A stretch of DNA of 64,000 nucleotides from Cristatella mucedo. Lineage: Eukaryota > Bryozoa > Phylactolaemata > Cristatellidae. Within the stretch, counting starts at the first letter, position 1; every line of letters begins with the position of its first letter. The notes under the pieces were generated by a model. That model had not been told where the DNA came from. It saw only the letters and a program-made list of their open reading frames with translations, and searched no databases. Position numbers and translations under genes: made by a program. Below are positions 1-11,455 of the stretch, one piece after another. The DNA lies in NCBI GenBank assembly GCA_009760855.2, contig WPIO01000021.1:2246501-2310500 (forward strand), written 5' to 3'.

Positions 1-1370
1 CCGGCTACATGTCTCTACCTGCAATGACCTTGCATCTTTTGAGTCTCAGCTAAAGACACAACCGTTCTGGTCAACTTTCCATTTGTCCCAGTCAACTAGC
101 TTCTTTTCTGTTCCTGTGTGTTTTGCATGCATACCTGTGCACGATTCAGTTCATACTAGTGGCCAGAAGCCCTGCTATGCGGTGGCCCTTAGTGTCTTCT
201 AGCTTTTTTTTTTTTTTACTTGTTTGTGTAAACGTGATGTTTGCTGAACTGGCATGGTTTTCTAAATATGAGGCTGTGCATGTCACTGACCTTGGTTATT
301 GATTGATGGTTATTGAATAAGAAATAAAGACAACATCATATTTAATAATGTGAAAGAAATAATAATTTTAAAAAAGTGATTAAGACTGCCAGAAACGTCA
401 GTAATGATAAAGTAAAGTGGTATAGGTAGCTACATCATCGCAAGGTATCATGCACTTACCACAAGGCTCATGGCATGAATGAGTCATTTGAAGGTAAATC
501 ATGGACGGGTGTATGCTTCAGCAAGAGGCAATGGGTACAGAGTTAAGGGGGGGGGAAGAATCTTGGAAAATATCGTGGCCTACCGAGCCGAGAACTCCTC
601 TTTTGATTTCGCTTGGTGTAAGATGTCCATCCACCGAGGGTGTGAGCATAGCTGCTGCTGCATTTCTCTCTGTAAAAGCCAGCAGTCTTAGCTGGAAGCA
701 TAGGAAAAGCAGCAGCTCAAGGCCACTCGAGGCCGTCCGACAAAGCGGGGTCTGCCGAAACGACCAGGACAACGCGGTGGAAGGTGAGATGCACTGAATA
801 TCTCCACGTAGCTTATGTCAAAGCATAAACTTTAGTTCGTCCACGCACTGCATGTGCGTGCGAGTGAGGGGAGCACTCTCGCCTGCAAATGTGACAGCAC
901 ACGCACACGTGCCCACGAGAAGTGTACATTTGCATACATTCAGTGTACATGTGCATACATTAAGTGCATTTGCCAAGTGGCTGTAGCTTAGTGAGACGGC
1001 TATGTCGATTCAAAATGGGAATAGTTTTTCTGATTTGTGACATTACAGGGTCTAAAACAAGTTTAGCTAGCAGATAATTTTGGACATCATTTGTACAGTA
1101 ACACATGCAAAGTAAGCACTTTTTAGTAGTATGATTCTTTATAGCCGACGTAAAGTGCAGCAAAGACATGAAATCTTAGAGCAAGCTTTTAAAATGATTT
1201 ATTATTATTGAAAGCACATTGCAAATTAGTTTCTTGATTTATTTTGTAGTTGTTCTGCTTTTGCTGCACCAATGCATCTGTTCATTCTATGCTGTGAATG
1301 ATTGGAAGCACAAGTTGGCCTTCTTTCCGAAACTCACAGTTGAAGTTCACTTTACAGGCCAATAGGATCC
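1..1370. other. Unannotated intergenic DNA
   Basis: No recognisable gene or repeat family. The stretch has a short T run near 206-217 and only short open frames of no recognisable content. The 98- and 84-residue frames around 500-800 overlap on opposite strands and resemble nothing I know. Confidence 0.5.
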
Positions 1371-1406
<36 letters not shown>

Positions 1407-1885
1407 CACTTGATAAAGCGCCCTCAGAGAACTTAATCTCTCTCTCTAGGCGCTTTACATTTGCTGCAAAGGGAAATGCAATTGAATGGTGAGTAAAATC
1501 ATGCTTGATAAACAAACAAAATGAATAACATGGTTAGGGGTGACATGCACAGGGTCAGCATGCAAATGTGGTTAGTGGCAGCATGCACAGTGTCAGCACG
1601 CATAAGCACATCCAGGACGAATCGCAGGGACCCACTAAATGCTGTCCTAAATAGGCGTTTTTTAAGTTCTTTTTTAATGTGGCCAGGTCAGGGGATGTTC
1701 TGACGCAGGTCGGGAGGGAGTTCCAGGCTTTGGGAGCATACGAACTTAATGCACGGTCTCCAAAGGATTTGAGGTTTGTACGGGGTATTTGTAGACAGAC
1801 TGTTGGATTCCGAAAAGTGGGTTGTACGATGCTTGGCCTGATGGGGGAGTATATCTGAGAGATAGGCTGGAGCCAAATCCATGGG
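1371..1885 (-). mobile_element. LINE A, 5'-truncated 3' end (CR1/L2-like non-LTR retrotransposon)
   Basis: Read on the minus strand this is the C-terminal end of a LINE ORF2, a 3' UTR, the terminal hairpin (about 1415-1456) and an (ATT)n tail (1372-1404 as AAT repeats). The translated remnant has the motifs L-A-P-A-Y-L-S-D and, in another frame, SFGDRALSSYAPKAWNSLP, typical of the end of CR1/L2/Rex-type reverse-transcriptase ORFs. A frameshift separates them, so the copy is dead. It is the best-preserved example here of the family's last ~500 bp. Confidence 0.85.
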
Positions 1886-3190
1886 AGATTTTGTTACCAG
1901 AAATAAAGCCGACTGAGTTCAATTTACAATTCATAATGGCAGTGCACAAAGCCTATAAGTTCCACAGCGCTTTTGTTTTATCAATTGCAGCCACTATTAG
2001 GTGGCTTGTACAGTTGCTGTTGTAGGCCTGCTCGCAGCAAGGAGTCTAAGGTCGTACTGAAAATGAATCACGGAGAACGTGTTGCTAGCGAACCAGCGTG
2101 TAGCCAGTGTCTATCTGTGAACTGCGACTACTTACTCAAGCAGCTGAAAGTTTGCCAGTTTTCCCGGTCTTACCGTGTGCCACCCCCCCCCCCTGTTCAG
2201 ACTGCAGCCAAAGAGTGATGATGGTGAAAATGGCAGCTGCACGGAGCTCGAGGCATTCGGCTGCCTGCATCCAGCCTGCACTAAGAATGCTGGCAGCCGA
2301 CCTGGCATGGGCAGTGCAGTGCAGTGCAGTGCAATGCAATGCATGCCCATGTCAAGTCCAGTGCAGCAGCTGGCACGCTGGCTGCTATGCTGACTCACGA
2401 CTGTGCTAGCTCGACCCTGCCGATTTTGTGTGCTTGACTGCCTGAACGTTTAAGTGATTTCAGCCCTGTGAAAGCAGTGGTGCATTTACTCCTACCCCCC
2501 CCCCGTAGTAGTAAGCAAGAGAAAGTAGGACTCAGCTGAGCAGTTCGGATGCCCATGGCTGCTCGTGTCTCTGCTGAAGGACACTTGAAGTTAGTGGTAC
2601 TTTTTAACACATCACTAACTAATGAGCTGATATCAATAAAGTGTCAGTGATACTTAGCCGGGCTGGTGAGACATTTTAACGAGCTGTTATGCCGTTATGG
2701 AAGCCATCCTTCGACAGACCTCTTTCTGATCGCTGGTCTCCAGACGGAGTGCATCGCCCGAGGTCCATTTTGAATCAGGCAGTCCTAGTTTACACTGAAA
2801 TCGCCGGCACTTGCTGTGCAGGCTCACGTGGCCGGAACAGTGCTTAGCGAGTGTTTCAGGCACAACCCCCGGTCGAATGCATGCAAGCTGATGCTGATGA
2901 CGATGCATGCTTCATCTTCCTCAAAGGCCCTTTGGTAGACCACAGTCTGGCTGCCCTTCCTTGCCCCCTGTAGCCAGCCATCATTGCAGGTCACAGGTCT
3001 ACTCGGCGTGCCCTTGCCAGTCCTAGCTGGCCATCCCACATATCCGAATTCTGATAAGAGTTTGCTTTGTAGATCCGAGAGTGCTGACACAGGAATGCAG
3101 TGCTGCCGGTTGGTAGCCATGCCTAGTTCGGCTGCTTTTGTGTCCAATAGCCAGGAGTCTACCATCTGCAATCACGGCAGCCACTAGTCT
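1886..3190. other. Unannotated DNA with homopolymer C runs
   Basis: No gene recognised. C runs occur near 2180-2192 and 2496-2505, and a small GTGCA-type tandem repeat at about 2312-2342. Opposed open frames at 2107-2409 come from this low-complexity sequence and are not credible genes. Confidence 0.45.
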
Positions 3191-3195
3191 ACTGC

Positions 3196-3330
3196 CCGTG
3201 GTCTGTCACGGGGTCTTGGCCCACGGGTAAGGCGATCCCTCATAGCAACCTAGGTCATGAGTTTGAGTTTCCATTGCTAACTTGACTCAAATGAGTCAAT
3301 AAATTGAGTAAAAAATGATGACCGTTTTTG
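3196..3330 (+). repeat. Probable tRNA-derived SINE, degenerate
   Basis: It has an A-box-like stretch (GGCCCACGGGTAAGGCG, about 3219-3235) and a degenerate B-box-like stretch near 3260-3272 (GAGTTTGAGTTTC). An inverted repeat TTGACTCA/TGAGTCAA (3282-3299) follows. The head resembles the SINE at 13378 but the tail differs, so the family assignment is tentative. Confidence 0.35.
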
Positions 3331-3435
3331 GAAATTCACCCTTAAATCTACGCAATGACTATACCTGCATTGCAGGGATACGTCAGCCAATTTAGTCCAT
3401 GCATTTGGGACATCCCATCTGGATTTTATCCAGGT

Positions 3436-3860
3436 TTTCAGGCTTTTGCAATGCAATCCTTACAGCTAGTTCAAACTCTGCAATTATATTTGTCTGCCGC
3501 GAGTGGGACGACTGCAAATTTTTACCATTTCTCTTCGACTTGCTGTGGCACAGTTTAAAGCAGAGTATCGACGTCAAGGGTCAAGCCTCATGATTTTCGG
3601 TAACTCTGTATTTCCTTTCTCCAGCTAACCTATCTTAAAACGTACACCCCTCTGGCTTCCCATCATATCACCAGCTCCTCTGACTGCTGGTTTAGCATTG
3701 GCTCCATCTAGCATCGAACCCTTTGGAAACCGTGCTGTCGTTTCCTATGCTCACGAAGCATAGAATTCGGTACCAGCTGATGTCATGACATCTCCCAACA
3801 CTTGAAAACCTCAAAATCCACGTTCTTCAGAGATTTGCTCGGCCCGTTTGAATCAACAAA
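3436..3860 (+). mobile_element. CR1/L2-type LINE fragment (ORF2 C-terminal region)
   Basis: Translation in shifting frames gives LQLVQ near 3460 and the equivalents of 'TFGNRAFSYA..WNS' near 3718-3765, followed by a 'LKTSKSTFFRDLL'-like end. This order is the same as the C-terminus of the better LINE copies here. Frames are broken several times. It may be LINE A or a relative. Confidence 0.6.
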
Positions 3861-4149
3861 GACGTTCTGACATTTTTCATCAATTTAATCACCATTACAC
3901 TTGAGCGAAAAAGTATTTACATGAGCTGTCGGATACCTTCACCAAGCTGCTATCCCATCAGTTGAGTGATTTAATCTTCGTCTAACAGCTCTGAAGACAT
4001 GCACTTGAGGTGGCTTGATATTTTCAACGATGAGTACCCAGGTTGTGAATGCCCCAATAGATAATTACACGAATTAGTATTGCATAAGATAGAATCACAA
4101 TAGGATCACACCCGTTCTTGATAATTTCCTGTATTTGCCAAGATTGCCC

Positions 4150-5035
4150 CAGTCAGCTTTCTGCAAGCATGAGGAGTTGTACAGTCCCAAAACTGCTTGA
4201 GCAAATCCAAAGCTGTTTGGAAGACGACGAAAGGCAGTTCTCGGCTGTAAGTTAGTGCGCCAACCTGTTCCACTGATACTCAGTAGGGTTGAGATAACGA
4301 GATTGGCCTGAGCAACTATGTACTCTGACGCCTAGAGTAAGTATCGAAATGCTTTGTTGCTCTGGCAGTGTCCTTGGATCGCCAGCCATTTGCTAAACGT
4401 AGTCTTTCCCCCAAAAGAGGTTGGGTACAGGGCAACGTAGCCTTTAGGACGATGCCTGTCAGTAGGTTCCTACCCATTAGGCCGTTAATGCAGTGAAGAG
4501 TTCTGACACTGGAAGCAGGAAAACATGACCAAACAATCACAATTCCGCCACCATACTTGATCGTAGGTCGCAAGCAGTCTGGGTATAAATGCCATGCTTC
4601 AAAAGTCATGTTCAAACCATATCGACACTTGTAGCTTTGCCGGTGGCATCTTCCAAGGACTTAAAAAAGAGGGCTCGAAGTGGGGCTTTCTTTAGACTGT
4701 AAGCAGCCAGCTTCAGTAGGCAGCCATACATTTTTGTCGTAGTGTGGCTGGCACGAGGGTGGTAAGATGTGCATGCAACCACCCTGAAATAGTTTTTAAT
4801 ATCGTAGCTGATAGTCTCCTCACTAATACCAAGCTATGTACCATCGTCAAATAGCTTGGACCCATCTCTTGAAAGACGACAATTGACTTTCAACTTTGCT
4901 GTTTAGTTCCTTCACCTTTCCCCTGACAGGAGAGCACCAGATATGCAGTTTCCTACACAAGTTTGGTCGCGAAGTGCAAAAATAACTCACGTCCCTCGAT
5001 AAAAACCTTTGAGCCATTTTGGTTGCAAGTAAAAA
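4150..5035 (-). pseudogene. Tc1/mariner-family transposase relic
   Basis: On the minus strand an open stretch (4615 down to 4316) contains IKYGGGIVIVWSCFPASS and HCINGLMGRN, matching the Tc1-transposase segment 'KHGGGSVMVWGCFSASG...HRIDGIMD'. Further on, frame-shifted sequence keeps counterparts of 'HTARATKAF' and 'SQSPDLNPIEHLW' (about 4380-4260). Tc1 transposase is a DD34E cut-and-paste enzyme; here stops and frameshifts make it non-functional. The 4620-5035 part probably holds the N-terminal half but is too degraded to align by eye. Inverted terminal repeats were not located. Confidence 0.65.
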
Positions 5036-5329
5036 CACGCATTCAGGAATTTTTAAGGGTAAAGTATCTCATCAGGCTGCCGGGCTATTTTTAAGTCTAA
5101 CAGCTATCCTTAATACGGTCAACCATTGATTCTATTTTGCCGGTAAACAATCAGGTTTATGAATACGTCGGCTCATATAGCTGGGAAACCTCCAGTGGTA
5201 AATAGTTGCAACATAAAAATACACCTTGTACATACTTTTTCGTGTTAGTGAATTTGTCGTCAATCGATTGACTCTCTAATTTATGCTAAGTGCTAAAAAG
5301 ATAACTAGTTCTTAGGGTGATACTTAATG

Positions 5330-5395
5330 TTGTATTGCAATTATTATATAGCATTATTATATTATATTATCTTATATTATTATATTATTAACGCT
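5330..5395. repeat. AT-rich low-complexity tract (TATTA repeats)
   Basis: Imperfect reiterations of TATTA/ATTAT in a nearly GC-free stretch. It lies in otherwise featureless DNA between the Tc1 relic and the LINE C copy. Confidence 0.7.
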
Positions 5396-5535
5396 ATTTT
5401 GAGTCAGCACTGCTTGGCCTAGGAAATATACTCAGACAGCCACACGAGATCGTGGCATACTTGTCCTGCCGAGATTGCATTGTTTGCATGTTATAACCAT
5501 GTCATGTAATATATCTCAGTCTGTAACTCCACAAA

Positions 5536-6960
5536 GCCACCAAGACTATTTGGGTGTTATGCAGGAGAGTTTTGTATAGTGCACTCACAGCCTGAGTGGC
5601 TTTTGGTACACATTCGGTAGCCAACAGACTTCATCTCAAATAACAAACAGAAAGTGAGAGGCATAGCAGAGTCAGAAGAGCAGTTTAGGTTGTAAATAAA
5701 ATGGAAGTAGCAGCTGTGGACGGCTGGAAATGATGTGCCATAGTCGGCAGTAGGAGAGTAGTTGTCCCTGCCATTCACGGAAGTGGGTTCCACAGTCTAG
5801 GAGCTGCAGAGAAAAAGCTTAATAATAAAAATATAATAGTAATGCGCTCGATAAAGCGCCCTCAGAGAACTCAACCTCTTTCTAGGCGCTTCACATTTAA
5901 CTTCTGTCGCCAACGGTCTTTAAGCTGAGAAATGAAACAGCTAATTTTTTGTCCATACAGGACCCGAGGGTACGAGGGAGGATGCAGAAACTGGTGCAGC
6001 AGTCCAGCTAGGCATGGAGGAGCAGAGCCGTAGAGGGCCTTGTGGGTCAGAAACATTGCAACACTTTGCTCCGTATCTGCTGATCAACAGGCAGCAGTCC
6101 TATCCTAGCTCTTTTAGCAAAGGCGGCACATGGTCAAACCCCTGTGATTTGCAAACTAGCCTTATAGCCATGTTCACAGCCAGCTGCAGTGGTCTAGTGG
6201 CTACTTTTCGGTAGCCCAGCCAAAAGGGAATTGCAATAGTCTAGCCGAAATAAAACTAAGGAGCTAGTTAAATGCTTTGCAGGCCACGTGGAAGACAGTT
6301 TCCAATCTCAGATAGGGATCAGACGTGATGGCAAATTTTGTAAGCAGTCTTCTTAACAAAGCTTTCAAAATTTAGGCATTTGTCGAAGACGATACATAAA
6401 CCCGACCAGATGGTGATGATCACACAACAGCATCACCTATAAGAAGAGAAAAGCCTTCTTATCCAGCCACACGCTTAGGGTGTCCTGTGAGCAGCAGTTC
6501 AATTTTATCGTCGTTTAGTTTCAAGAAATTCTTGATATCTTGGATCTAATTTCGGCAAGGCAAGCATTAGTTTATCAGTCGATGGCAGTTTCTGATGGTT
6601 TAAATGACAAATGCAGCTGTTTATCGCCAGCATACAAGTGATATCCTATTCCATGGTTATGAATCATTTCACCCAGAGATTGAGTATAAATGTAGAACAA
6701 TAATGGACCGAGGCTGGACCCTTGAGGGACTCCACGGGTTACTGGTTTGGTGGATCAGACCTGACCCCCACATGACACGGATTTAACCCGATCAGAAAGT
6801 ATCTTTTAAACCATGGCAGTGCCTTGTTTGCCATACCGATCGTTGTTTACAGTCGTTCAAGTAGGACATCTTCATCAATGGTATCGAAGGCAGCTAGCTG
6901 ATGGATCTAGCAGTGCTAGGGCAGTGACATTCCTGTCGTCGTTGCTGCATATGATATCAT
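5536..6960 (-). mobile_element. LINE C copy: broken reverse transcriptase, minus strand
   Basis: Read on the minus strand the segment runs through conserved RT blocks. A 'LALLD.SAS' counterpart of the LLDLSAAFD block lies near 6930-6890. GVPQGSSLGPLLFYIYT lies near 6733-6690, and YHLYAGDKQLH near 6640-6610. The usual Y-A-D-D active site reads Y-A-G-D, so one catalytic aspartate is gone. The C-terminal end reaches about 5557. Numerous stops break the frame. The same sequence recurs at 15053-17440, 24725-25330, 40806-41082 and 52009-52360. It is interrupted by a LINE A tail at 5821-5899. Confidence 0.85.
5821..5899 (-). mobile_element. LINE A 3' tail nested inside LINE C
   Basis: AAT-rich tail then the LINE A hairpin (minus strand), only ~78 bp long. 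Comparison with the LINE C copy near 15455 ('aaaagcttctgtcac') shows that this stretch interrupts 'aaaaagctt|...|acttctgtcg', so it is a severely 5'-truncated insertion. A short CTT flanks both sides. Confidence 0.8.
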
Positions 6961-7519
6961 TGGTTACATATCAAACTGACATTTCAGTCACGATTATGCA
7001 TACGTGAACGACTTGTCTTTACCTATGATTTTTGTTCACACCAGTGCATGCAACCTATTTTGAACATATTAGGGCACCTGTCTACTGTCTACTGGATGTG
7101 TCTACAGTCTTTGCTCATAACGGTGTAGTTGCTCTGAGTTTACCGGAGCATGCATACGGCACCGAAATCTAACCAGCAGTGGGATTCATGTATGTTGGAT
7201 GTGCAGAAGCCGTTTTGGCCAACGACTAGTGAGCCGTATCACTTTTAATGAATAAATCCTGCAATGATTAACGGCATGTTCATGGGCTGTCGTATTCCTG
7301 AGGTGGTCTACATGGGCTGCAACTGCACTGGCCGTTGGGGGAGGGGCGATGAAGCAATGGGGTCTTGACAACAATGGCGTCAGACAATGGGGGCTATTTA
7401 TTAGAGCCACTCATAACTTGAGACAGATAAATAGAGAATGGCAGCAGTGAGCTACAGATGCTTAGCCCGACTGAGTGACCAACAATAAATGAGTCAAGTA
7501 CGTTTTGACTTGTCTTCCC
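6961..7519. other. Unannotated DNA
   Basis: No gene or known repeat recognised between the LINE C copy and the Tc1 fragment. Confidence 0.45.
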
Positions 7520-7760
7520 GTGGTTCTGATGCAGTGGTTCAGCCAGTCGCCCGATTTAAACCCCATAGAGTGACTATGGAGCGATATCGACTGGAAGCCG
7601 AGGCAGAGTATTCGGCGTATGCACATCAGTAGCCGACCTTTGAGTAAAAATCAGGCTCCGCGAAATATACCATAGCAGAACAGGCACTGCAGAAGCTGCC
7701 TGGCCAGACAATAGAGGTTATGCAGAATGGTCGTGTGACGATGCACCACTAAATGCATGC
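7520..7760 (+). pseudogene. Tc1-like transposase C-terminal fragment
   Basis: From 7535 the plus strand encodes WFSQSPDLNPIE, a stop, then LWSDID. This is the Tc1 signature block S-P-D-L-N-P-I-E-x-L-W, in which the glutamate is the last residue of the DD34E triad. A frame-shifted 'ALQKLPGQTIEVMQNGRVTMHH' stretch (7690-7750) corresponds to the transposase C-terminus. The rest of the element is missing. Orientation is opposite to the relic at 4150-5035, so they are independent copies. Confidence 0.65.
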
Positions 7761-8856
7761 ATACAAATACCAGGTGTGTTTGTTTATGGGCTATCAATAC
7801 ATATTTGCTCATGCTGTGAATAACTGTAGTATGCATGGTAACTTAGAAATCCCTCTTATTGCCCGAATGAGTTTACAGCCACGGTGGCTGCGGCCATATT
7901 GCAAGGACTTTTTTAAGCTGCGAGTATTTATCAGCATATTATCTATACCTGTGTATACAGTGCTGGTCCGAAACTTCCACTTACCTCTGAAATTAAGATA
8001 GACCTTAAGAATTTTAGAGTTCTATGAAACCAGTCCCGAAGTATGCAGCCTTAACTTGTATTTTATTTTAGAAAGCAATATCAGATGCGAAATTGATACG
8101 TTTTTACGACGTCGGTTTGCTTACCAGGTGCAGAAGTATGTGATTGAGGCTAGTGTGGCAGTTAAAAGGGCTTCGAGAGTTGCTGCTTGTGAAGGGTTCA
8201 TTGGACACACAGAAGAATTTGAAGTTGCAAGTGTCACGTGTACTTTTTTCAGCAAATACATCTTAACGACTGTGCTGTGCACTTCTTCAGGAATTGACAA
8301 GGTTTTTTGTACGTTCAAGTTAAAGCCAGACATAAGGTAGAGTGAGAAGCTATTCAAATGCTTTTTTGACAATGATGACTAGTACAACCACAGAAAGTGC
8401 TTACACAGGTCGCGACCTGCATCGAAGACTCCAAAACAGTGAAGATCTGCTGTTATCCCAAACTGTCTGCTGAGATTGTGTAACGACAGTTGACTAGAGT
8501 ACATCCATTTGGCACACTTGAGTGTGTAAAAAAGTGTAAATACTTTTGTTAATTGTTTGTTTACCTGATAATGCAGTTAGTGGTTTCTCCTTTTTACTTC
8601 ATATAGTTCCTGCATTTTTTCAAACTATGTCTGGAAGATGGTTGCACGTGTGAAAAATTGCTTCATTCAAACCCTTGGGTATTTCTGAGCAAGTGGCCTG
8701 CTCAGTCGCTGAGATGTATTTTGTAGAGTGGTGTCTGGTAAATACTAGTTGGCAGTATTCTAAGGGTGCTATGAAAGAATGTCCCTTTGACAATGGCTAC
8801 TAAAGAAATTTTGGAAGCTCGGAGCTGCTTCAGAAATTGCAGACAGGCTGATTTCT
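7761..8856. other. Unannotated DNA
   Basis: No recognised gene. A 94-residue plus-strand frame at 8056-8340 has no motif I recognise and lies antisense to another short open frame. Confidence 0.4.
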
Positions 8857-8923
8857 TATATATATATATATATATATATGTATATGTATATATGTATATG
8901 TACATATGCATATGCATATACAT

Positions 8924-8957
<34 letters not shown>

Positions 8958-8974
8958 CTATATATTTATATATA
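8857..8974. repeat. (AT)n / (ATGTAT)n microsatellite
   Basis: Alternating TA with interspersed TATG and CATA units. It produces spurious Tyr/Ile/Met-rich open frames on both strands. Confidence 0.95.
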
Positions 8975-9710
8975 GAGAAAGATAGAGGGGAGCTGAGGCT
9001 CTGGTTGGTCTGCTAGGGAGTCGCAATCAATTAGGTAGAGCCCTGCTTCATTTTTCAGTACATTGGGTGACCTGTTAGAAAGGGATAATAATAGGTAGGC
9101 CATTGTATCATTGTCTAGGTGAGCCACTTGGGCACTGGCACGCACAGACTGATGGACAATGGAACCTTTGGCGTTTGTTTCATCTGCTTCGACTTCGAAT
9201 GGACTGTGTTTGTTCACAAAGCAGAGCAACTGGAGGCACATAAAGGGGGTGGTGGTACTAGCCAGTTTACTACTACCTCTGAGCAGTGGACTGCTGCTAC
9301 CAGCTATTTGGATTTCTCTGCCACTGCTGAGGACTGCTAGTAAATCTAGCTCAGAAGTCGGTAAGACGTTCGTCAGCAGACCGTGGCGCAGACTCATCAG
9401 CTAGTCACATGCCTGTACGGGCGAGTGGAGGGGGTTTCACTTTTCTCAATAGCAGTAGGACCAGCTCTAGGGTTGCTCGAAAGGTTTCCCTAGCGTTGGC
9501 CACCCTGCTAGGCCTGCCATTTCTTGGTGCACGTGCTGAGTACATGGGTGGTTCTGCAAGATTAACCGCCGGCCTCGCTTGAGGGAAGATTTGTTATGCT
9601 GGCTCACCAGCCACATTGAGCTTGGTTGCTGAGAGACCGCTTTTCGGAGGGTCTGGGAGTGAGTGAGGCTGATCAGAAGCAATGTATGCCGAGCTGGGTA
9701 CCCGCTCCAA
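8975..9710. other. Unannotated DNA with a 143-residue minus-strand open frame
   Basis: The minus-strand frame 9397-8966 is long for this window but runs into the AT microsatellite at its 3' end. I do not recognise its sequence, and two plus-strand frames overlap it. No convincing splice structure was seen. Confidence 0.4.
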
Positions 9711-9713
9711 TGC

Positions 9714-9914
9714 TTAGCTGTTACATGCCACCACTAACCACTCTTGCATGCTGACCCTGTGCAAGTCATCTCTAACCATGCTATTCTTGTTGTTCATTGA
9801 GCATGCTACCACCAACTATTCGATCTTACTTCCTCTGCTGGAAATGTAAAGCCATTAGATATAGTTTGAGCTCTCTGAGGGCGCTTTTATCAAACGTATT
9901 ATTATCATTAGCTG
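9714..9914 (+). mobile_element. LINE A 3' tail
   Basis: It carries the LINE A 3' UTR marker sequence ('ccaccactaacc...tgcatgctgaccctgtgca'), then a degenerate terminal hairpin ('ctctctgagggcgctttt') and an ATTATTATC tail. It is 5'-truncated and lies upstream of the calcium-sensor coding exon. Confidence 0.85.
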
Positions 9915-10049
9915 ACTAGAATGGTAGGCAACCAATGATGTGTAAGCAGCTGTGCACTAGGGGGGGGGGAGAGAAAGGCGATAGTGTGCTGTCTGGTGTG
10001 TCGAAAGCTTGCAACTTCCTCATTGACACCAGGCAGAGCCAGAATGCAT

Positions 10050-10132
10050 ACCAGCATCCACCCCAGCACCCACCCACCCTCCTGCCTGAGGGGGGGGGTG
10101 GGGGTGGGCGGGTGGGTGGTGGTGGTAGGCAT
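10050..10132. repeat. C-rich/G-rich imperfect inverted repeat
   Basis: A block of CCCA/CCACCC repeats (10057-10084) is followed at once by G runs (10090-10127, including nine or more consecutive G and several GGGTGGG units). The strand can fold as a hairpin or form G-quadruplex/i-motif structures. It lies 80-160 bp upstream of the first coding exon's splice acceptor. Confidence 0.7.
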
Positions 10133-10213
10133 TGCAGCTCAATGTTGCTGTGGGGAGGAGGGGCTCGATTGGACCACTTGTAGGAAACTATTGTGCCTTG
10201 CTTTTTTCTTCAG

Positions 10214-10341
10214 GTACTGACTTCAGGTGCCGAATGGGTGCAAAAGGAAGCAAAAAGCTAAGCAAAGAAGATCTCGATTTTCTGCTGAACAACACGAGCT
10301 TCAGCAAGCCACAGATCAAGCAGTGGTACAAGGGGTTCATG
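10214..10341 (+). CDS. NCS-family gene, first coding exon (5' UTR 10214-10233; codons 1-36)
   Basis: A pyrimidine-rich tract and CAG (10211-10213) precede 10214, so this exon is probably spliced to an upstream non-coding exon. A second possible acceptor, TTCAG, ends at 10226. The coding part starts at ATG 10234, chosen because it places Gly-Ala-Lys-Gly-Ser directly after Met as a myristoylation signal. It ends at ATG|GTGAGT, with the donor at 10342. It encodes the myristoylated N-terminal helix and WYKGF. Intron 1 (10342-19127, 8786 bp) follows and holds several LINE and SINE insertions. Confidence 0.92.
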
Positions 10342-11385
10342 GTGAGTGCTACTGCGGTTGCTAAATCGATGGAGGTGCTGCCCAGGCAACAACTGCCTGG
10401 CTGCCTTGCAGAGCCCGCACAAAAGTAGCAGCTGGAACTGCCCTGCTCACACATGCATAGCTGGCTATTAGATTCAGACCGCTCAGTGCGAGCAGTTTTG
10501 CTCCCGACAATTAGCTTTTTGCCAGTGGGATGACTTTGGAAGCATCTGCTCTGCTTTGGTGAGACACTGGCATGATTCTTAGAGTAATTTTGGAACCGCC
10601 TGCTTTATTGCTAGAGCAAGCCCAGGATCAGTCGAAAGTTCATTTAATAAAATCTTGAAACGCCAGCGATTAGAGCTAAGTACAAGCAGGAATCATCTTT
10701 GTAAGTAGTTTAACAATTGTCTAAGATAAGGAAAAGTTGCAGAAGTCAGCCAAGCCAAGATTTTTGTCGACAGAAAGTTGTAAAGTATGGAAGAAAATCA
10801 CATTAGTAATGGCCCTTCAAATGGCTGCTTTGATTCATATGAGATGCCATTGGCTCTGATCTCCCCTGCCGATGATCTGGTGTTGCCGGTGCCCAAAACA
10901 AACCATTCTGGATGCCCGATATTGGTGGTCGCGAGGTTTGTCTTATTGCCGGTGGCTCATCTGCCGCCTGCTCGACAGGTTCTTACTTCTGAAGATGCAT
11001 GGCTTCGTGTGTATGTGTGTGCACGATGCACCTCCAGCTGTATGTTTGACTGGATGCTTTGGAAGCCGTTGCAACAGATCCAATGATCAGACCGAACAGA
11101 CAAAGCACAAATACAAGCTAGGGTTTCCAACCTATGGATAGCCAGACTTCTTTTTGTGAAACCACACACAGTTGGCTGTCTTGCCATTGGGCTAATGTAT
11201 GTCCAGGCATGCACGAACTCCAACCCATGCAAGAGATCATTGGTACGTATACACTCAAGAATATTATACGAAAAGTCAGAAATTTGGTAGATTGCTTTCT
11301 CTCTATCCCCTCTCTGTCTCTCTTTCTATCTGTCTCGTACACTAATCGTGCTCTCTCTCTTTCTCTCTTTTTTTCTCTCTCCCAC

Positions 11386-11455
<70 letters not shown>

